Shown one piece after another: positions 54,859 to 63,172 of a stretch of DNA of 63,365 nucleotides. The position numbers were made by a program, and so were the translations under genes. Numbering within the stretch: the stretch's first letter is position 1; each line of letters begins with the position of its first letter. Origin of the DNA: an uncultured Flavobacteriaceae bacterium (lineage in GTDB: Bacteria > Bacteroidota > Bacteroidia > Flavobacteriales > Flavobacteriaceae). The stretch spans positions 1 through 63,365 of the forward strand of contig CAJXBR010000002.1 of NCBI GenBank assembly GCA_913051755.1, written 5' to 3'. The notes below the pieces were generated by a model that had not been told where the DNA came from, did not search any database, and worked only from the letters and a program-made list of their open reading frames with translations.

Positions 54859-55437
54859 ATGTCCCTTTCAGATTCAACCCTAATTACCCAATTTACATCT
54901 GGTAATAGTCAAGCCTTTTCAATCTTAGTTGATCGTTATCAAAAACGTGTGTATGGATTTATTTTTTCAAAAGTTAAAGATGCTGAACTCGCAGATGATG
55001 TGTTTCAAGACACTTTTGTAAAAGTGATTAAAAATCTAAGACTTGGTAAATACAAAGACGAAAATCGCTTTTTATCTTGGGTAATGCGCATAGCGCACAA
55101 CATTATCATGGATCACTTTCGAAAAGTCAGCCGACTTCCCAAGCATGAGTCAAAACATGAAGATTTAGATGTTTTGGATCTATTGATCGAACAAAGCAGT
55201 AGCATTGAGGCTCTTATGATTGAAACACAAATCCACAATGACTTGTCTGTTTTGATTGATGAATTGCCAAAAACCCAAAAAGAGGTGTTGCGTATGCGAC
55301 TGTTTCAGGAAATGAGTTTTAAAGATATTGGTAAACAAACAGGTGTGAGCATCAACACTGCCTTGGGCAGGATGCGTTATGCCATCCTCAACTTGCGAAA
55401 ATTGATTGAAGAACGAAATTTGATCTTTACACAATAA
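54859..55437 (+). CDS. ECF-type RNA polymerase sigma-70 factor
   Basis: A 192-residue sigma factor of the extracytoplasmic-function type. Region 2 includes the DNA-melting stretch DDVFQDTFVKVIKN with RFLSWVMRIAHNIIMDHFRK; region 4 has the helix-turn-helix with MSFKDIGKQTGVSINTALGRMRYA. There is no adjacent anti-sigma gene: the downstream ORF is a 46-residue protein and then nth runs the other way, so its partner, if any, lies elsewhere or it belongs to an unlinked class common in flavobacteria. It has a recognisable promoter upstream. Confidence 0.93.
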   Translation: MSLSDSTLITQFTSGNSQAFSILVDRYQKRVYGFIFSKVKDAELADDVFQDTFVKVIKNLRLGKYKDENRFLSWVMRIAHNIIMDHFRKVSRLPKHESKHEDLDVLDLLIEQSSSIEALMIETQIHNDLSVLIDELPKTQKEVLRMRLFQEMSFKDIGKQTGVSINTALGRMRYAILNLRKLIEERNLIFTQ

Positions 55438-55474
55438 TTTAGCAACAGCAGTCGTTTTCTCTACAAATATTTAT

Positions 55475-55615
55475 ATGGAGAAAATCTACATTGCACCCTC
55501 TACTATCTATAATCAACCCAAGAAAGAAACGATTGCTTTTATCAAGGCTTTTGCTGCTTCTTTTTGTTTTGATGAAACCGATGGCGGAATTATTTTCGAG
55601 CGCTTTTTGAATTAG
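55475..55615 (+). CDS. small conserved-looking protein (46 aa)
   Basis: An ATG-to-TAG ORF of 46 residues 37 bases after the sigma factor gene on the same strand. It begins MEKIYIAPST and contains PKKETIAFIKAFAASF and an acidic DETDGG near the end. The ordered amphipathic helix and reading direction suggest a real gene rather than noise, and similar short proteins seem familiar in flavobacteria, but I cannot name a family. Its last 26 bases overlap the 3' end of nth on the other strand. Confidence 0.5.
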   Translation: MEKIYIAPSTIYNQPKKETIAFIKAFAASFCFDETDGGIIFERFLN

Positions 55616-56267
55616 AACTGCGTTTGTTGTATGCCTTCAGTACGCTTGCTCGCCCGATGGTTGAGGTGATGATGTCTTTGGACAAGTCCCAACCTCTAGC
55701 TGGACAGTACTCACGCCCATACCAAATAATTTGAAGATGGAGGTCATTCCATCGTTCTTTTGGGAACAGTCTTTTGGCGTCTTTTTCGCTTCGCGTTACA
55801 TTCTTTCCAGTGCTCAACCCCCATCTGAACAATAGCCGATGAATGTGGGTATCAACAGGGAAAGCAGGAACCCCAAACGCTTGTGACATCACCACGCTGG
55901 CAGTCTTATGACCAACTGCTGGAAACGACTCTAAAGCTTCAAAATCGGCAGGCACAAACCCTTCATATTTCTCAATCAGCATTTGTGAAAGCCCATGGAT
56001 TCCTTTGGCTTTTTGGGGTGATAAACCAACAGGCTTGATGATGTTTCGGATTTCATCAACAGACAACTTGACCATATCATAGGGGTTATCTGCTTTTGCA
56101 AAGAGGTGAGGGGTTGTCAGGTTGACGCGTACATCTGTACTTTGTGCTGACAGTAGAACTGCAATCAGCAAGGTATATGGGTCTTTGTGATCGAGGGGAA
56201 TAGGAATTTCTGGATATAATTCATCCAGTGTTTTTATAACAAATGCAACCTTTTCTGCTTTGTTCAT
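55590..56267 (-). CDS. nth: endonuclease III-like DNA glycosylase lacking the Fe-S cluster
   Basis: A 225-residue HhH-GPD DNA glycosylase/AP lyase that removes oxidised pyrimidines. The helix-hairpin-helix reads LESFPAVGHKTA with the catalytic lysine at residue 121, and the following VDTHIHRL carries the catalytic aspartate at 139. The C-terminal four-cysteine 4Fe-4S loop of E. coli Nth (C-x6-C-x2-C-x5-C) is missing: only one cysteine (C188, in REYCPARGW) occurs in the whole protein. That looks like the cluster-less type seen in flavobacteria. A -7 box, TAGTTTTG, lies at 56282-56289. Confidence 0.92.
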   Translation of the reverse strand: MNKAEKVAFVIKTLDELYPEIPIPLDHKDPYTLLIAVLLSAQSTDVRVNLTTPHLFAKADNPYDMVKLSVDEIRNIIKPVGLSPQKAKGIHGLSQMLIEKYEGFVPADFEALESFPAVGHKTASVVMSQAFGVPAFPVDTHIHRLLFRWGLSTGKNVTRSEKDAKRLFPKERWNDLHLQIIWYGREYCPARGWDLSKDIITSTIGRASVLKAYNKRSSNSKSARK

Positions 56268-56281
56268 ATTTTGTATTTTTA

Positions 56282-56289
56282 CAAAACTA
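56282..56289 (-). promoter_or_regulatory. candidate -7 element of nth
   Basis: TAGTTTTG on the minus strand matches TAnnTTTG, 15 bases before the nth ATG, with a TTG 22 bases further upstream. It lies inside the 38-base gap shared with the divergent bcp gene. Confidence 0.4.
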
Positions 56290-56305
56290 ATCTAAAAATA
56301 TTGCT

Positions 56306-56755
56306 ATGTTACAAGTTGGTATGAAAGCCCCTGATTTTTCTGTTCAGGACCACGACGGAAATACAGTTTCACTCTATGATTATGCCGGAAAAAAAGTGGT
56401 TATTTTCTTTTATCCAAAGGCCAACACACCTGGCTGTACTCTCGAAGCATGTGATTTGCGAGATCATTATTCCGATTTGACAAAGGCCGGTTATTCCATT
56501 CTCGGTGTTAGTGCTGACACAGTTACAGCACAGGCAAAATTCGCAATGAAATTTTCATTTCCATATCCTCTTTTGGCGGATATTGACAAGGAGTTGATCA
56601 ATGGGTTTGGCGTTTGGGGGCCTAAAAAATTTCGTGGAAAAGAGTATGAGGGCATACTTCGAACAACCTTTATTTTGGATGAGCAAGGCGTGGTTGAACG
56701 TGTGATTGACAAGGTCAAAACAAAAGAACACGCTGCTCAGATATTAGAAGGGTAG
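56306..56755 (+). CDS. bcp: thioredoxin-dependent thiol peroxidase (peroxiredoxin Q/BCP)
   Basis: A 149-residue peroxiredoxin of the BCP/PrxQ class, reducing hydrogen peroxide and alkyl hydroperoxides with electrons from thioredoxin. The active-site segment FYPKANTPGCTLEAC contains the peroxidatic cysteine C44 and the resolving cysteine C49, five residues apart as in PrxQ. The beginning, GMKAPDFSVQDHDG, and the end VIDKVKTKEHAAQIL are normal. It is divergent from nth, sharing the short promoter region, and converges with the unknown 483-residue protein. Confidence 0.96.
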   Translation: MLQVGMKAPDFSVQDHDGNTVSLYDYAGKKVVIFFYPKANTPGCTLEACDLRDHYSDLTKAGYSILGVSADTVTAQAKFAMKFSFPYPLLADIDKELINGFGVWGPKKFRGKEYEGILRTTFILDEQGVVERVIDKVKTKEHAAQILEG

Positions 56756-56771
56756 CTCAGAGCTTTGAAAT

Positions 56772-58223
56772 TTATTTTTGGTAGCCAAACAGCTGTTTCT
56801 CTTTGATGAGTTCTGTGGCTTTCTTTGGTAGCATAGTTTCCCAGCCTTTTTTTCCTTTGTTGATAAGTGAAAGCACTTCTTTGGAATAGATGTTGAGATA
56901 GTCTTTATTGTAGTCCGATATATCAACCACTTTCTTGTTGTAGGCAAAGAATTTATAGAGTTCTTTCACTTTAGCAGACACACGTAAGTTGGTGCTATCA
57001 ACGATCTCACCTGTTATTTCGTCAATCATGGGGTAGAGGTAAACCAGCATATTTTTAAAAAACAATTTTCCAAAGGCTTCCAATATCCCTCCACTGAGAT
57101 TTCGATAGTATTTTTCATCAAAAATTTCAATCAGATTACTCACGCCCATACTCAATCTTATTTTTTTGGTGGTGTAATTTGAAAAATACTCCACTAGTCG
57201 ATAGTACTCTTTAAAATTGGAAATCATCACTGTTTGCCCCATTGCGCACAGTAGTTTGGCGCGATCCATAAAGTCCTGTTCATCGATGAAACCAGTGCTA
57301 TTTGCCATCAAATTTGAGAGGGTAATTTCGAAGATAGTCATTGTATTTTCCTCCTTTACATCTTTGTCTTTGTAGAACATCTCTGAGGAGCTTATAAACA
57401 TATCCATATTTACATTTGTTACAGGGCGAAAGCTACCTCTGATGGCGAGGATATTCTTTTTGTAAAGCACTCGAGCTGGGAGTAGATTGTTTCCATCAGG
57501 GCTAAACATTACTGCTTCGGTCATGCCATTTTTGACCAGTTCTAGACTTAGGATTCGATTATCGATATCATCAAACAGTGGGCCTGTGAAATTAATGGTA
57601 TCGATTTCAATGGCAGTTTTGTCGATGTGATCGAAAAGATAACGCAGCATTTTACGTGGGCGATCGTGCTGATAGAATGCGCCATAGATAAGATTAACAC
57701 CAACCACCCCAACAGATTCCTGTTGAGAACGCGCATCTATTTCGTGAAAGCGTAAGTGGGTGCTGATCATGGAGTAGGGGCCATTGGGGTCTGTTTGGAA
57801 CTTGATCCCCATCCATCCATGGCCTTTAAACTTTTTGGCAAAATCGATTGTAGTTACTGTATTGGCATATGTAAAAAATATCTTCTTTGATCGATCTTCA
57901 TCAGAAATTCTTTTCTCCAAGTGTTTGATCTCCAGGTCGAGCATTTTATTAAGTCGCTCTTCTGAAACATAGCTCTTTCCTTTGCCATAAATGGCATCGC
58001 TAAAGTTTTTGTCATAGGCACTCATTGTTTTGGCAATGGTACCTGATGCCCCACCACATCGAAAGAAATGACGAACCACTTCTTGTCCAGCACCAATCTC
58101 TGCAAATGTCCCATAGATATTTTCATTTAGGTTGATGCGTAATGCTTTCGCCTCTAGAGAGGGTGTGTTTTCGAAAGGTTGGTCGCCGAGTAGCGAAACA
58201 GGCATAAATAGTGGTTTTGACAA
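56772..58223 (-). CDS. conserved protein of unknown function (483 aa)
   Basis: A 483-residue soluble protein with no signal peptide. Homologues in Bacteroidota are often labelled TonB-dependent receptor or nicotinate-nucleotide adenylyltransferase, but neither fits: there is no plug, barrel or Rossmann HxGH motif. Strongly conserved-looking segments are NENIYGTFAEIGAGQEVVRHFFRCGGASGT near residue 40 and FTGPLFDDIDNRILSLELVKNGMTEAVMFSP in the middle, with FKGHGWMGIKFQTDP. It may be a nucleotide- or sugar-binding enzyme; I give no function. It is divergent from the metallo-hydrolase gene, with a 45-base gap. Confidence 0.75.
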   Translation of the reverse strand: MSKPLFMPVSLLGDQPFENTPSLEAKALRINLNENIYGTFAEIGAGQEVVRHFFRCGGASGTIAKTMSAYDKNFSDAIYGKGKSYVSEERLNKMLDLEIKHLEKRISDEDRSKKIFFTYANTVTTIDFAKKFKGHGWMGIKFQTDPNGPYSMISTHLRFHEIDARSQQESVGVVGVNLIYGAFYQHDRPRKMLRYLFDHIDKTAIEIDTINFTGPLFDDIDNRILSLELVKNGMTEAVMFSPDGNNLLPARVLYKKNILAIRGSFRPVTNVNMDMFISSSEMFYKDKDVKEENTMTIFEITLSNLMANSTGFIDEQDFMDRAKLLCAMGQTVMISNFKEYYRLVEYFSNYTTKKIRLSMGVSNLIEIFDEKYYRNLSGGILEAFGKLFFKNMLVYLYPMIDEITGEIVDSTNLRVSAKVKELYKFFAYNKKVVDISDYNKDYLNIYSKEVLSLINKGKKGWETMLPKKATELIKEKQLFGYQK

Positions 58224-58268
58224 AGGTAAAAAAGTAAGTTTGAATTGATATCTTTACAAAAAAAAATT

Positions 58269-59033
58269 TTGAAAATCACTTTCCTCGGCACTGGCACTTC
58301 ACAAGGCATCCCCATCATTGGTAGCGACCACCCTGTTTGCCACAGTGATGACCCTCGTGACGAACGCCTACGCACTTCTGCTTTGGTGCAATGGGACAAC
58401 TTTTCGATTGTGATTGATTGTGGACCTGATTTTCGACAGCAAATGCTTCGTAACAGCATCGATCGACTCGATGCAATACTGTTTACACATGAGCATGCTG
58501 ATCACACTGCTGGCCTCGACGATATACGACCTTTTTTCTTTCGACAAGGCAACATCGCTATTTATGCATTGGATCGAGTGATTGAAAACCTCACCCAACG
58601 GTTTGGGTATATTTTGAACAGTGCTGACAAATATCCCAGTGCGCCTGCTGTAAAGGCTCACCCTGTTAATCCAACAACCACATTTGAGCTCTGCCAACAA
58701 AGTATCATCCCTGTGGTGGGGAAACATCATCACTTGACTGTTTTGGGGTATCGCATAGGGTCTTTTGCCTATTTGACTGATATTAAAACGATTGCTGATG
58801 ACGAGCGCCAAAAGCTCACTGGACTTAATGTATTGGTGCTTAACGCCTTGCGAGAAGACCCACATCACTCGCACCTCAACTTGGTAGAGGCGATTGACTT
58901 AGCGCAGAAAATCGGTGCCAAAAAGACCTATTTCACACACATCAGTCATCACCTAGGATTTCATGCAGAAGTGCAGCAAAAACTTCCGAAAAGCGTACAT
59001 TTGGCATACGATAATCTCTCAATTACCATCTGA
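58269..59033 (+). CDS. MBL-fold metallo-hydrolase (PhnP/YycJ-like)
   Basis: A 254-residue metallo-beta-lactamase-fold hydrolase. It begins MKITFLGTGTSQGIPIIG, typical of the PhnP/YycJ group, and has the metal-binding motif HEHADH (residues 74-79) followed by TAGLDDIRPFF, and a late FTHISHHLG supplying further ligands. PhnP-like members are phosphodiesterases; the substrate here is unknown. The start is a TTG at 58269; the open frame begins at 58245 but that would add eight residues not found in homologues. Its stop overlaps the next gene start (TGATG). Confidence 0.86.
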   Translation: MKITFLGTGTSQGIPIIGSDHPVCHSDDPRDERLRTSALVQWDNFSIVIDCGPDFRQQMLRNSIDRLDAILFTHEHADHTAGLDDIRPFFFRQGNIAIYALDRVIENLTQRFGYILNSADKYPSAPAVKAHPVNPTTTFELCQQSIIPVVGKHHHLTVLGYRIGSFAYLTDIKTIADDERQKLTGLNVLVLNALREDPHHSHLNLVEAIDLAQKIGAKKTYFTHISHHLGFHAEVQQKLPKSVHLAYDNLSITI

Positions 59034-59512
59034 TGCAAAACAAAATCATCCAATACCTTCTAATATTTATATCATTGATTGCCCTGTATCTATTTGTTAG
59101 TGATTTGAACAAGACAGAGGCCTTTGCAGCCAGTCAAGAACGGATGACAAATCGCATGGAAAAACTCAAGGATTCTATTGCGCAGCTCGTCACAGATCAG
59201 ACCGAACATGCTTATTTTTCGTTGATGCTCAATCGTGATGCACAACAAGCTTATCCAAACCTCAGTCCCGTAGATTTGCAATTGCTTTTGGAGGCCTATT
59301 TGCTCGAACAAAACGATGCACCCAATGGCAACCCATTGCTCTCCTCTATCGGAAAGGGTTGGATCGTAAATAAAATTAGCATCGTAAACCATCAGTGGTT
59401 ATTGGCAGACTTTTCCGACGGAATTCAGTGGGGTGATGCACTTTTTCAATATGAGATTAACATCAACAAACAAGCACGTTTACGATTGCTCAATCATGTG
59501 ATGTATCCCTAA
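59033..59512 (+). CDS. membrane-anchored protein of unknown function
   Basis: A 159-residue protein with one N-terminal helix (about residues 7-23, IIQYLLIFISLIALYLF) that is a signal anchor, and an extracytoplasmic body with a short coiled-coil-like stretch (ASQERMTNRMEKLKDSI) and a C-terminal beta-rich portion. Nothing identifies a family. It is translationally coupled to the metallo-hydrolase (TGATG), so the two likely function or are regulated together. Possible role: partner or regulator of that hydrolase; this is a guess from position. Confidence 0.6.
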   Translation: MQNKIIQYLLIFISLIALYLFVSDLNKTEAFAASQERMTNRMEKLKDSIAQLVTDQTEHAYFSLMLNRDAQQAYPNLSPVDLQLLLEAYLLEQNDAPNGNPLLSSIGKGWIVNKISIVNHQWLLADFSDGIQWGDALFQYEININKQARLRLLNHVMYP

Positions 59513-59583
59513 ACGATTTGTTGATGGCAATAAATCGCCTCACGATTTCGTTTATATTTTGTAGTCATTAACCCCCCGATTTC

Positions 59584-59691
59584 ATGAACAACCCACGCCT
59601 ACTATTAGCATTTTCTTTTATAATCGTTTTTTTTGGATGGGTTGAAACTGAAATCGGACTATATGAAGTTCAAATTTCCGTCGAACATTAG
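59584..59691 (+). CDS. possible small membrane peptide (35 aa)
   Basis: An ATG-to-TAG ORF of 35 residues with a hydrophobic stretch (LLLAFSFIIVFFGWV) and a short polar tail. It is separated from the previous gene by 71 bases, including the TATATTTTG sequence, which is a weak -7-like signal. It overlaps the 3' end of the convergent hydrolase gene by four bases. There is no other support, so this is a tentative call. Confidence 0.3.
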   Translation: MNNPRLLLAFSFIIVFFGWVETEIGLYEVQISVEH

Positions 59692-60338
59692 GGTTCTTCC
59701 AGCTTGGCATTTTGCCACTCCAAAAGTTGATAAAAACCATCTTGCCCAATAGTATGTCCAACAGGAAACATGTCAAACTGTATGTCAAACCCTTTTTGTT
59801 TGAGTTGTAATGCCGATTGCTGTCCCCAGTCAAAAGGTACCACTTCATCAAGAGTGCCATGGGCAGCGTAAAGCGTTGGCGCTTCAGCTGGTTTGGGGAG
59901 TTGTGAGATGTTTTCATTGAGATAACCACTCAAAGCAATCACACTGGCAAAACGCTTGGGATAGGTCAGCCCGAGTGCATAGCTCAAAATGGCACCTTGG
60001 CTAAACCCCAACAGATGTACTTTTATTGGGTCATACGAATGTGTTTGTTGCAGTTCGTCCAAAAACTGCAGCACCAACTCACGTGAGGCAATGGCTTCTT
60101 CATCGTCAGACCATTTGCCCTGTTCAGCGTCAAAATGGATGCTATACCATGCAAAACCCATCATTGGCAATGCATGTGGTGCACGCAACGAAACGATCAG
60201 CAAACTGGGATGTAAATGATCAGTAAAAGAAAATAAATCGTTTTCATTGCTACCGTAGCCATGCAACAACAACAGCAAAGGTGGTTTGTCTTGCGTAATG
60301 TTTTTGGGTTGGCGAACGATATAGTCAAGTAAAGCCAA
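59688..60338 (-). CDS. alpha/beta hydrolase, phospholipase/carboxylesterase family
   Basis: A 216-residue serine hydrolase of the phospholipase/carboxylesterase type (YpfH/Est-like). The oxyanion region reads LLLHGYGSNENDLF, the nucleophile elbow GFSQG places the serine at residue 113, the acid is in HGTLDEVVPFDWG and the histidine in VGHTIGQDG. It would act on short-chain esters or lysophospholipids in the cytoplasm. The start is a TTG immediately after the stop codon of the upstream dihydroorotase-like gene, so the two are tightly coupled. Confidence 0.88.
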   Translation of the reverse strand: MALLDYIVRQPKNITQDKPPLLLLLHGYGSNENDLFSFTDHLHPSLLIVSLRAPHALPMMGFAWYSIHFDAEQGKWSDDEEAIASRELVLQFLDELQQTHSYDPIKVHLLGFSQGAILSYALGLTYPKRFASVIALSGYLNENISQLPKPAEAPTLYAAHGTLDEVVPFDWGQQSALQLKQKGFDIQFDMFPVGHTIGQDGFYQLLEWQNAKLEEP

Positions 60339-61595
60339 TCAATATTGATTTTGAAAGTGGAGGTTGTTGTGGATAACCCCAAGGACAGTACCCTTCATCT
60401 CTTTACCTAAATAGGCACTGTTATTCACACTCGATCGAATGGATTCTTTAGTAACAGTTGTTGTACCGTCAGGGCTAAAGAGGGTCATATCGGCTTGTTC
60501 GCCAACAGTAATTGATGCCTGTGCGACGCCAAATCGCTCTTTTCCTTTAGTAAGCATCAAGGCAGCGTCTTCTGCGCCAAACAACTGACACAAGCTGGCA
60601 AAAGTAGTTTCAAGCCCTAGACTACCATAGGCAGCATGTTCGAACTCTACTTTTTTATGTTCAATATTTATGGGTTGGTGGTCGGAGGTCACCATATCGA
60701 TCGTGCCATCTTTTAGACCTTTGAGGAGTGCTTTTTGATCTTTACTCTCTCGCAATGGTGGCATTAGCTTGTAGCGTGTGTCAAAGCCATCGAGCTCATC
60801 GTCTGTCATCACAAGATTGTGAATGGCAACACTGCAACTCACATCTAGTTTGTCTCTTTTTGCTTGACGAATCAGCGCCACGCCTTCTAGAGTCGAAAGG
60901 GTTGGGATATGCAGGCGACCACCAGTATAGCTTACAATCGCCAAGTCTCTTTTGATACGAATCTCTTCGGCGAGGTTGGGAATTCCTGTCAGTCCAAGTG
61001 AAGTGCTCATTTTACCTTCGTTCATCACCCCATTTGCTGCCAGTTGAGGGTCTAAGGGAAAGGATTCTACCAATGCTGTAAATCCACGTGAATATTGCAA
61101 GGCAAGGAGGAGTAAATGTGGGTTGTCAATTGATTTTTTATGATTGCTAAAACTCACAGCACCTGCAGCTGATAAGTCGTGCAATTCGGCGAGTTGTTGT
61201 GCGTTGTCTTGCACTGTGATATGTGCTTTGGGGTGTAGGCTTGTTGGGGTGTCGGCAGCACTTCTAAGCAAAAAAGATATGTCTGCTTTGGAGATCGGTA
61301 GGGGGTTGGTATTTGTATTGTAGCCAATGTGCGTAAAGCCGGAAGCAGCAGCGACTTGAAGTCCATGGGATAAGGTTTCTCGTTCTTCATAACCAGGTTC
61401 GCCAAAGGACACACTGCTGTCAAACCATCCAGGCGAAATACAGAGTTTTTGATGTGAAATGATTTTTGCTTTGGAAGCACTAATATTCTTACCGATATTG
61501 TCAATGATACCGTTGCGAATGAGAATATCAAGAGTATTGCCATGAAAGCTGCTGGTAGGATCGATAATTTTTGCGGACTTCAGAAGTATATTCAT
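60339..61595 (-). CDS. dihydroorotase-like amidohydrolase lacking the HxH motif
   Basis: A 418-residue protein of the amidohydrolase superfamily, class I dihydroorotase type. The metal-binding HxH that should follow PG-x-x-D is absent: residues 55-68 read PGWFDSSVSFGEPG. The later SDHQP aspartate (D305) and CSVAIHNLVM histidine are kept. Flavobacterial dihydroorotases generally show this change, so it may act as a noncatalytic partner (PyrX-like) or use a different metal site. In pyrimidine synthesis dihydroorotase closes carbamoyl aspartate to dihydroorotate. I left the symbol blank because activity is uncertain. It precedes the esterase without a gap. Confidence 0.83.
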   Translation of the reverse strand: MNILLKSAKIIDPTSSFHGNTLDILIRNGIIDNIGKNISASKAKIISHQKLCISPGWFDSSVSFGEPGYEERETLSHGLQVAAASGFTHIGYNTNTNPLPISKADISFLLRSAADTPTSLHPKAHITVQDNAQQLAELHDLSAAGAVSFSNHKKSIDNPHLLLLALQYSRGFTALVESFPLDPQLAANGVMNEGKMSTSLGLTGIPNLAEEIRIKRDLAIVSYTGGRLHIPTLSTLEGVALIRQAKRDKLDVSCSVAIHNLVMTDDELDGFDTRYKLMPPLRESKDQKALLKGLKDGTIDMVTSDHQPINIEHKKVEFEHAAYGSLGLETTFASLCQLFGAEDAALMLTKGKERFGVAQASITVGEQADMTLFSPDGTTTVTKESIRSSVNNSAYLGKEMKGTVLGVIHNNLHFQNQY

Positions 61596-61655
61596 CCAAA
61601 AATTTCGATAAAAGATTAAAACTGATACAAAGATAGAAAACCTAAACGAAAGGGG

Positions 61656-62426
61656 CTAAAACTTTTCAAATACCCCCAGTCCAAAGAGAGCAAAATCATA
61701 TTTAACAGGGTCTTTTGGGTCAAGGATTCTTAATTGTTCATCGAGTTCTCTCACTGCTTTTTGATCGTTTTGTTTGCGCTTGAGTAACCCCAATTTCCGA
61801 GCGATATTCCCTGTATGTACGTCCAAAGGGCATGACAATTTTGAGTTTGGGATGTCAGTCCATAAACCAAAATCAACCCCATTGTTGTCTTGTCTTACCA
61901 TCCATCGCAAAAACATATGAATTCGTTTGGCAGCAGAACCCTTGGCTGGGTTGGCGATGTGTTTGGTGGTTCGTTTGGGGTGATTGATTTCAAAAAAAAG
62001 ACTTCTGAATCGCCCAATAGCATCATCCATAAATGCTTCGTTTGCTTTTGGGCGCAGGGCGCCATGCAGTCCACCATGATGCCTGTATAGATGCTGCAAG
62101 GCCTTTAAGCAATAGCGCAAGTCGATAATATTAAAGGTGCGATGCACAAATTGGTCGATGGTCTCCCAGTTGGCAGCAGTGGAATTGAGGATATAATCAT
62201 GGGGTTGATCGCCCAATATCTGCATGATATTGGACGCACTCTTGATGATGCTCGCTCGATTACCCCAAGCAATGATGGCAGAGAAAAACCCAGCAATTTC
62301 AATGTCTTCTTTGGTGTCAAACTGTTTGGGAATCTGTATGGGGTCGGATGCAATAAAATCAGGGTGGTTGTACTGTTGGGACTTCTCATTGAGAAAGTCG
62401 CGCAACGCATCAGTGGTCAACTCCAT
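61656..62426 (-). CDS. TIGR02757 family protein (DUF2400)
   Basis: A 256-residue soluble protein of the TIGR02757/DUF2400 family, widespread in Bacteroidota and Campylobacterota with no proven activity. Family-typical parts are IAGFFSAIIAWGNRASII near residue 45-63, the histidine-rich LYRHHGGLHGALRP, LRWMVRQDNNGVDFGLW, and the late CPLDVHTGNIARKLGLL. The CPLDVHT-type segment resembles the end of HhH DNA glycosylases, so a nucleic-acid-related role is conceivable, but that is only an impression. It overlaps the LolD-type ATPase gene by ten bases. Confidence 0.88.
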   Translation of the reverse strand: MELTTDALRDFLNEKSQQYNHPDFIASDPIQIPKQFDTKEDIEIAGFFSAIIAWGNRASIIKSASNIMQILGDQPHDYILNSTAANWETIDQFVHRTFNIIDLRYCLKALQHLYRHHGGLHGALRPKANEAFMDDAIGRFRSLFFEINHPKRTTKHIANPAKGSAAKRIHMFLRWMVRQDNNGVDFGLWTDIPNSKLSCPLDVHTGNIARKLGLLKRKQNDQKAVRELDEQLRILDPKDPVKYDFALFGLGVFEKF

Positions 62427-63076
62427 TGCCCATCGACGAGTTGCAGACTTCGATCGCCAAGTGCTGCAAGTTCTTTGTTGTGTGTGACCAATACGATCGT
62501 TTGGTCAAAGTTGTCGCGAAGGGATAAAAACAACTCATGGAGCTGTGCTGCAGTTTTGCTGTCAAGATTTCCACTAGGTTCATCAGCTAAAAGAAGTTTT
62601 GGCTTATTGATGAGTGCTCTGGCAACAGCCACACGCTGCTGTTCGCCCCCCGATAACATGGCAGGTTTGTGATCTGCTCGATCGCTCAAACCCAAAAAAG
62701 AGAGCAATTCCATACCTTCTTTTTGTGCTTTTTTCATGGGAGTTTTGGCAATCATGGCAGGGATACAAACATTTTCAATGGCACTGAACTCTGGTAGTAG
62801 TTGATGTGATTGAAACACAAAACCAAGCTGCTGATTTCGAAACCTTGCCAAGGCTTTTCCTTTTAGCTCAAACAAGTTAACCCCATCGATTTGCAATGCT
62901 GTATTTGGCTGACGATCAGCAGTATCGAGTGTTCCCAAGATGTTGAGAAGGGTTGTTTTTCCTGCTCCAGATGGACCAGTAATCGCTACAATTTCTTTCG
63001 CTTTGACTGATAAGTCAACATTATTGAGCACTTGTAAATTTCCGTATTTTTTGGATAGTTTTTTACCTCGAATCAT
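62417..63076 (-). CDS. ABC transporter ATP-binding protein, LolD/MacB type
   Basis: A 219-residue ATPase, the normal size for LolD. Walker A reads GPSGAGKTTLLN near residue 35, the signature LSGGEQQR near 140, and Walker B LLLADEPSGNLD. LolD energises LolCE, which releases lipoproteins from the inner membrane; MacB-type and FtsE-like ATPases look similar, so the partner cannot be fixed without the permease, which is not here. It is followed by TIGR02757 with a ten-base overlap. Its upstream region faces msrA. Confidence 0.87.
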   Translation of the reverse strand: MIRGKKLSKKYGNLQVLNNVDLSVKAKEIVAITGPSGAGKTTLLNILGTLDTADRQPNTALQIDGVNLFELKGKALARFRNQQLGFVFQSHQLLPEFSAIENVCIPAMIAKTPMKKAQKEGMELLSFLGLSDRADHKPAMLSGGEQQRVAVARALINKPKLLLADEPSGNLDSKTAAQLHELFLSLRDNFDQTIVLVTHNKELAALGDRSLQLVDGQWS

Positions 63077-63119
63077 CTGTTAAAATTACAAATTTGTTCT
63101 GTTATACACATTGTTGTCA

Positions 63120-63152
63120 TTTGAAAAATCATTTTTTTTTTGTTTAACTTTG
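63120..63152 (+). promoter_or_regulatory. Bacteroidota-type promoter of msrA
   Basis: TTTG (63120-63123) and TAACTTTG (63145-63152) are 21 bases apart, a full match to the TTTG/TAnnTTTG layout. Transcription would start near 63159, a few bases before the msrA ATG at 63173. Confidence 0.65.
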
Positions 63153-63172
63153 TAAGTATATTATTAAACAAA

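Noticed and set aside
56772..58223. TonB-dependent receptor or NadD-type adenylyltransferase name for the 483-aa protein
   Set aside because: No signal peptide, plug, barrel strands or HxGH motif are visible, so the common label is not justified.
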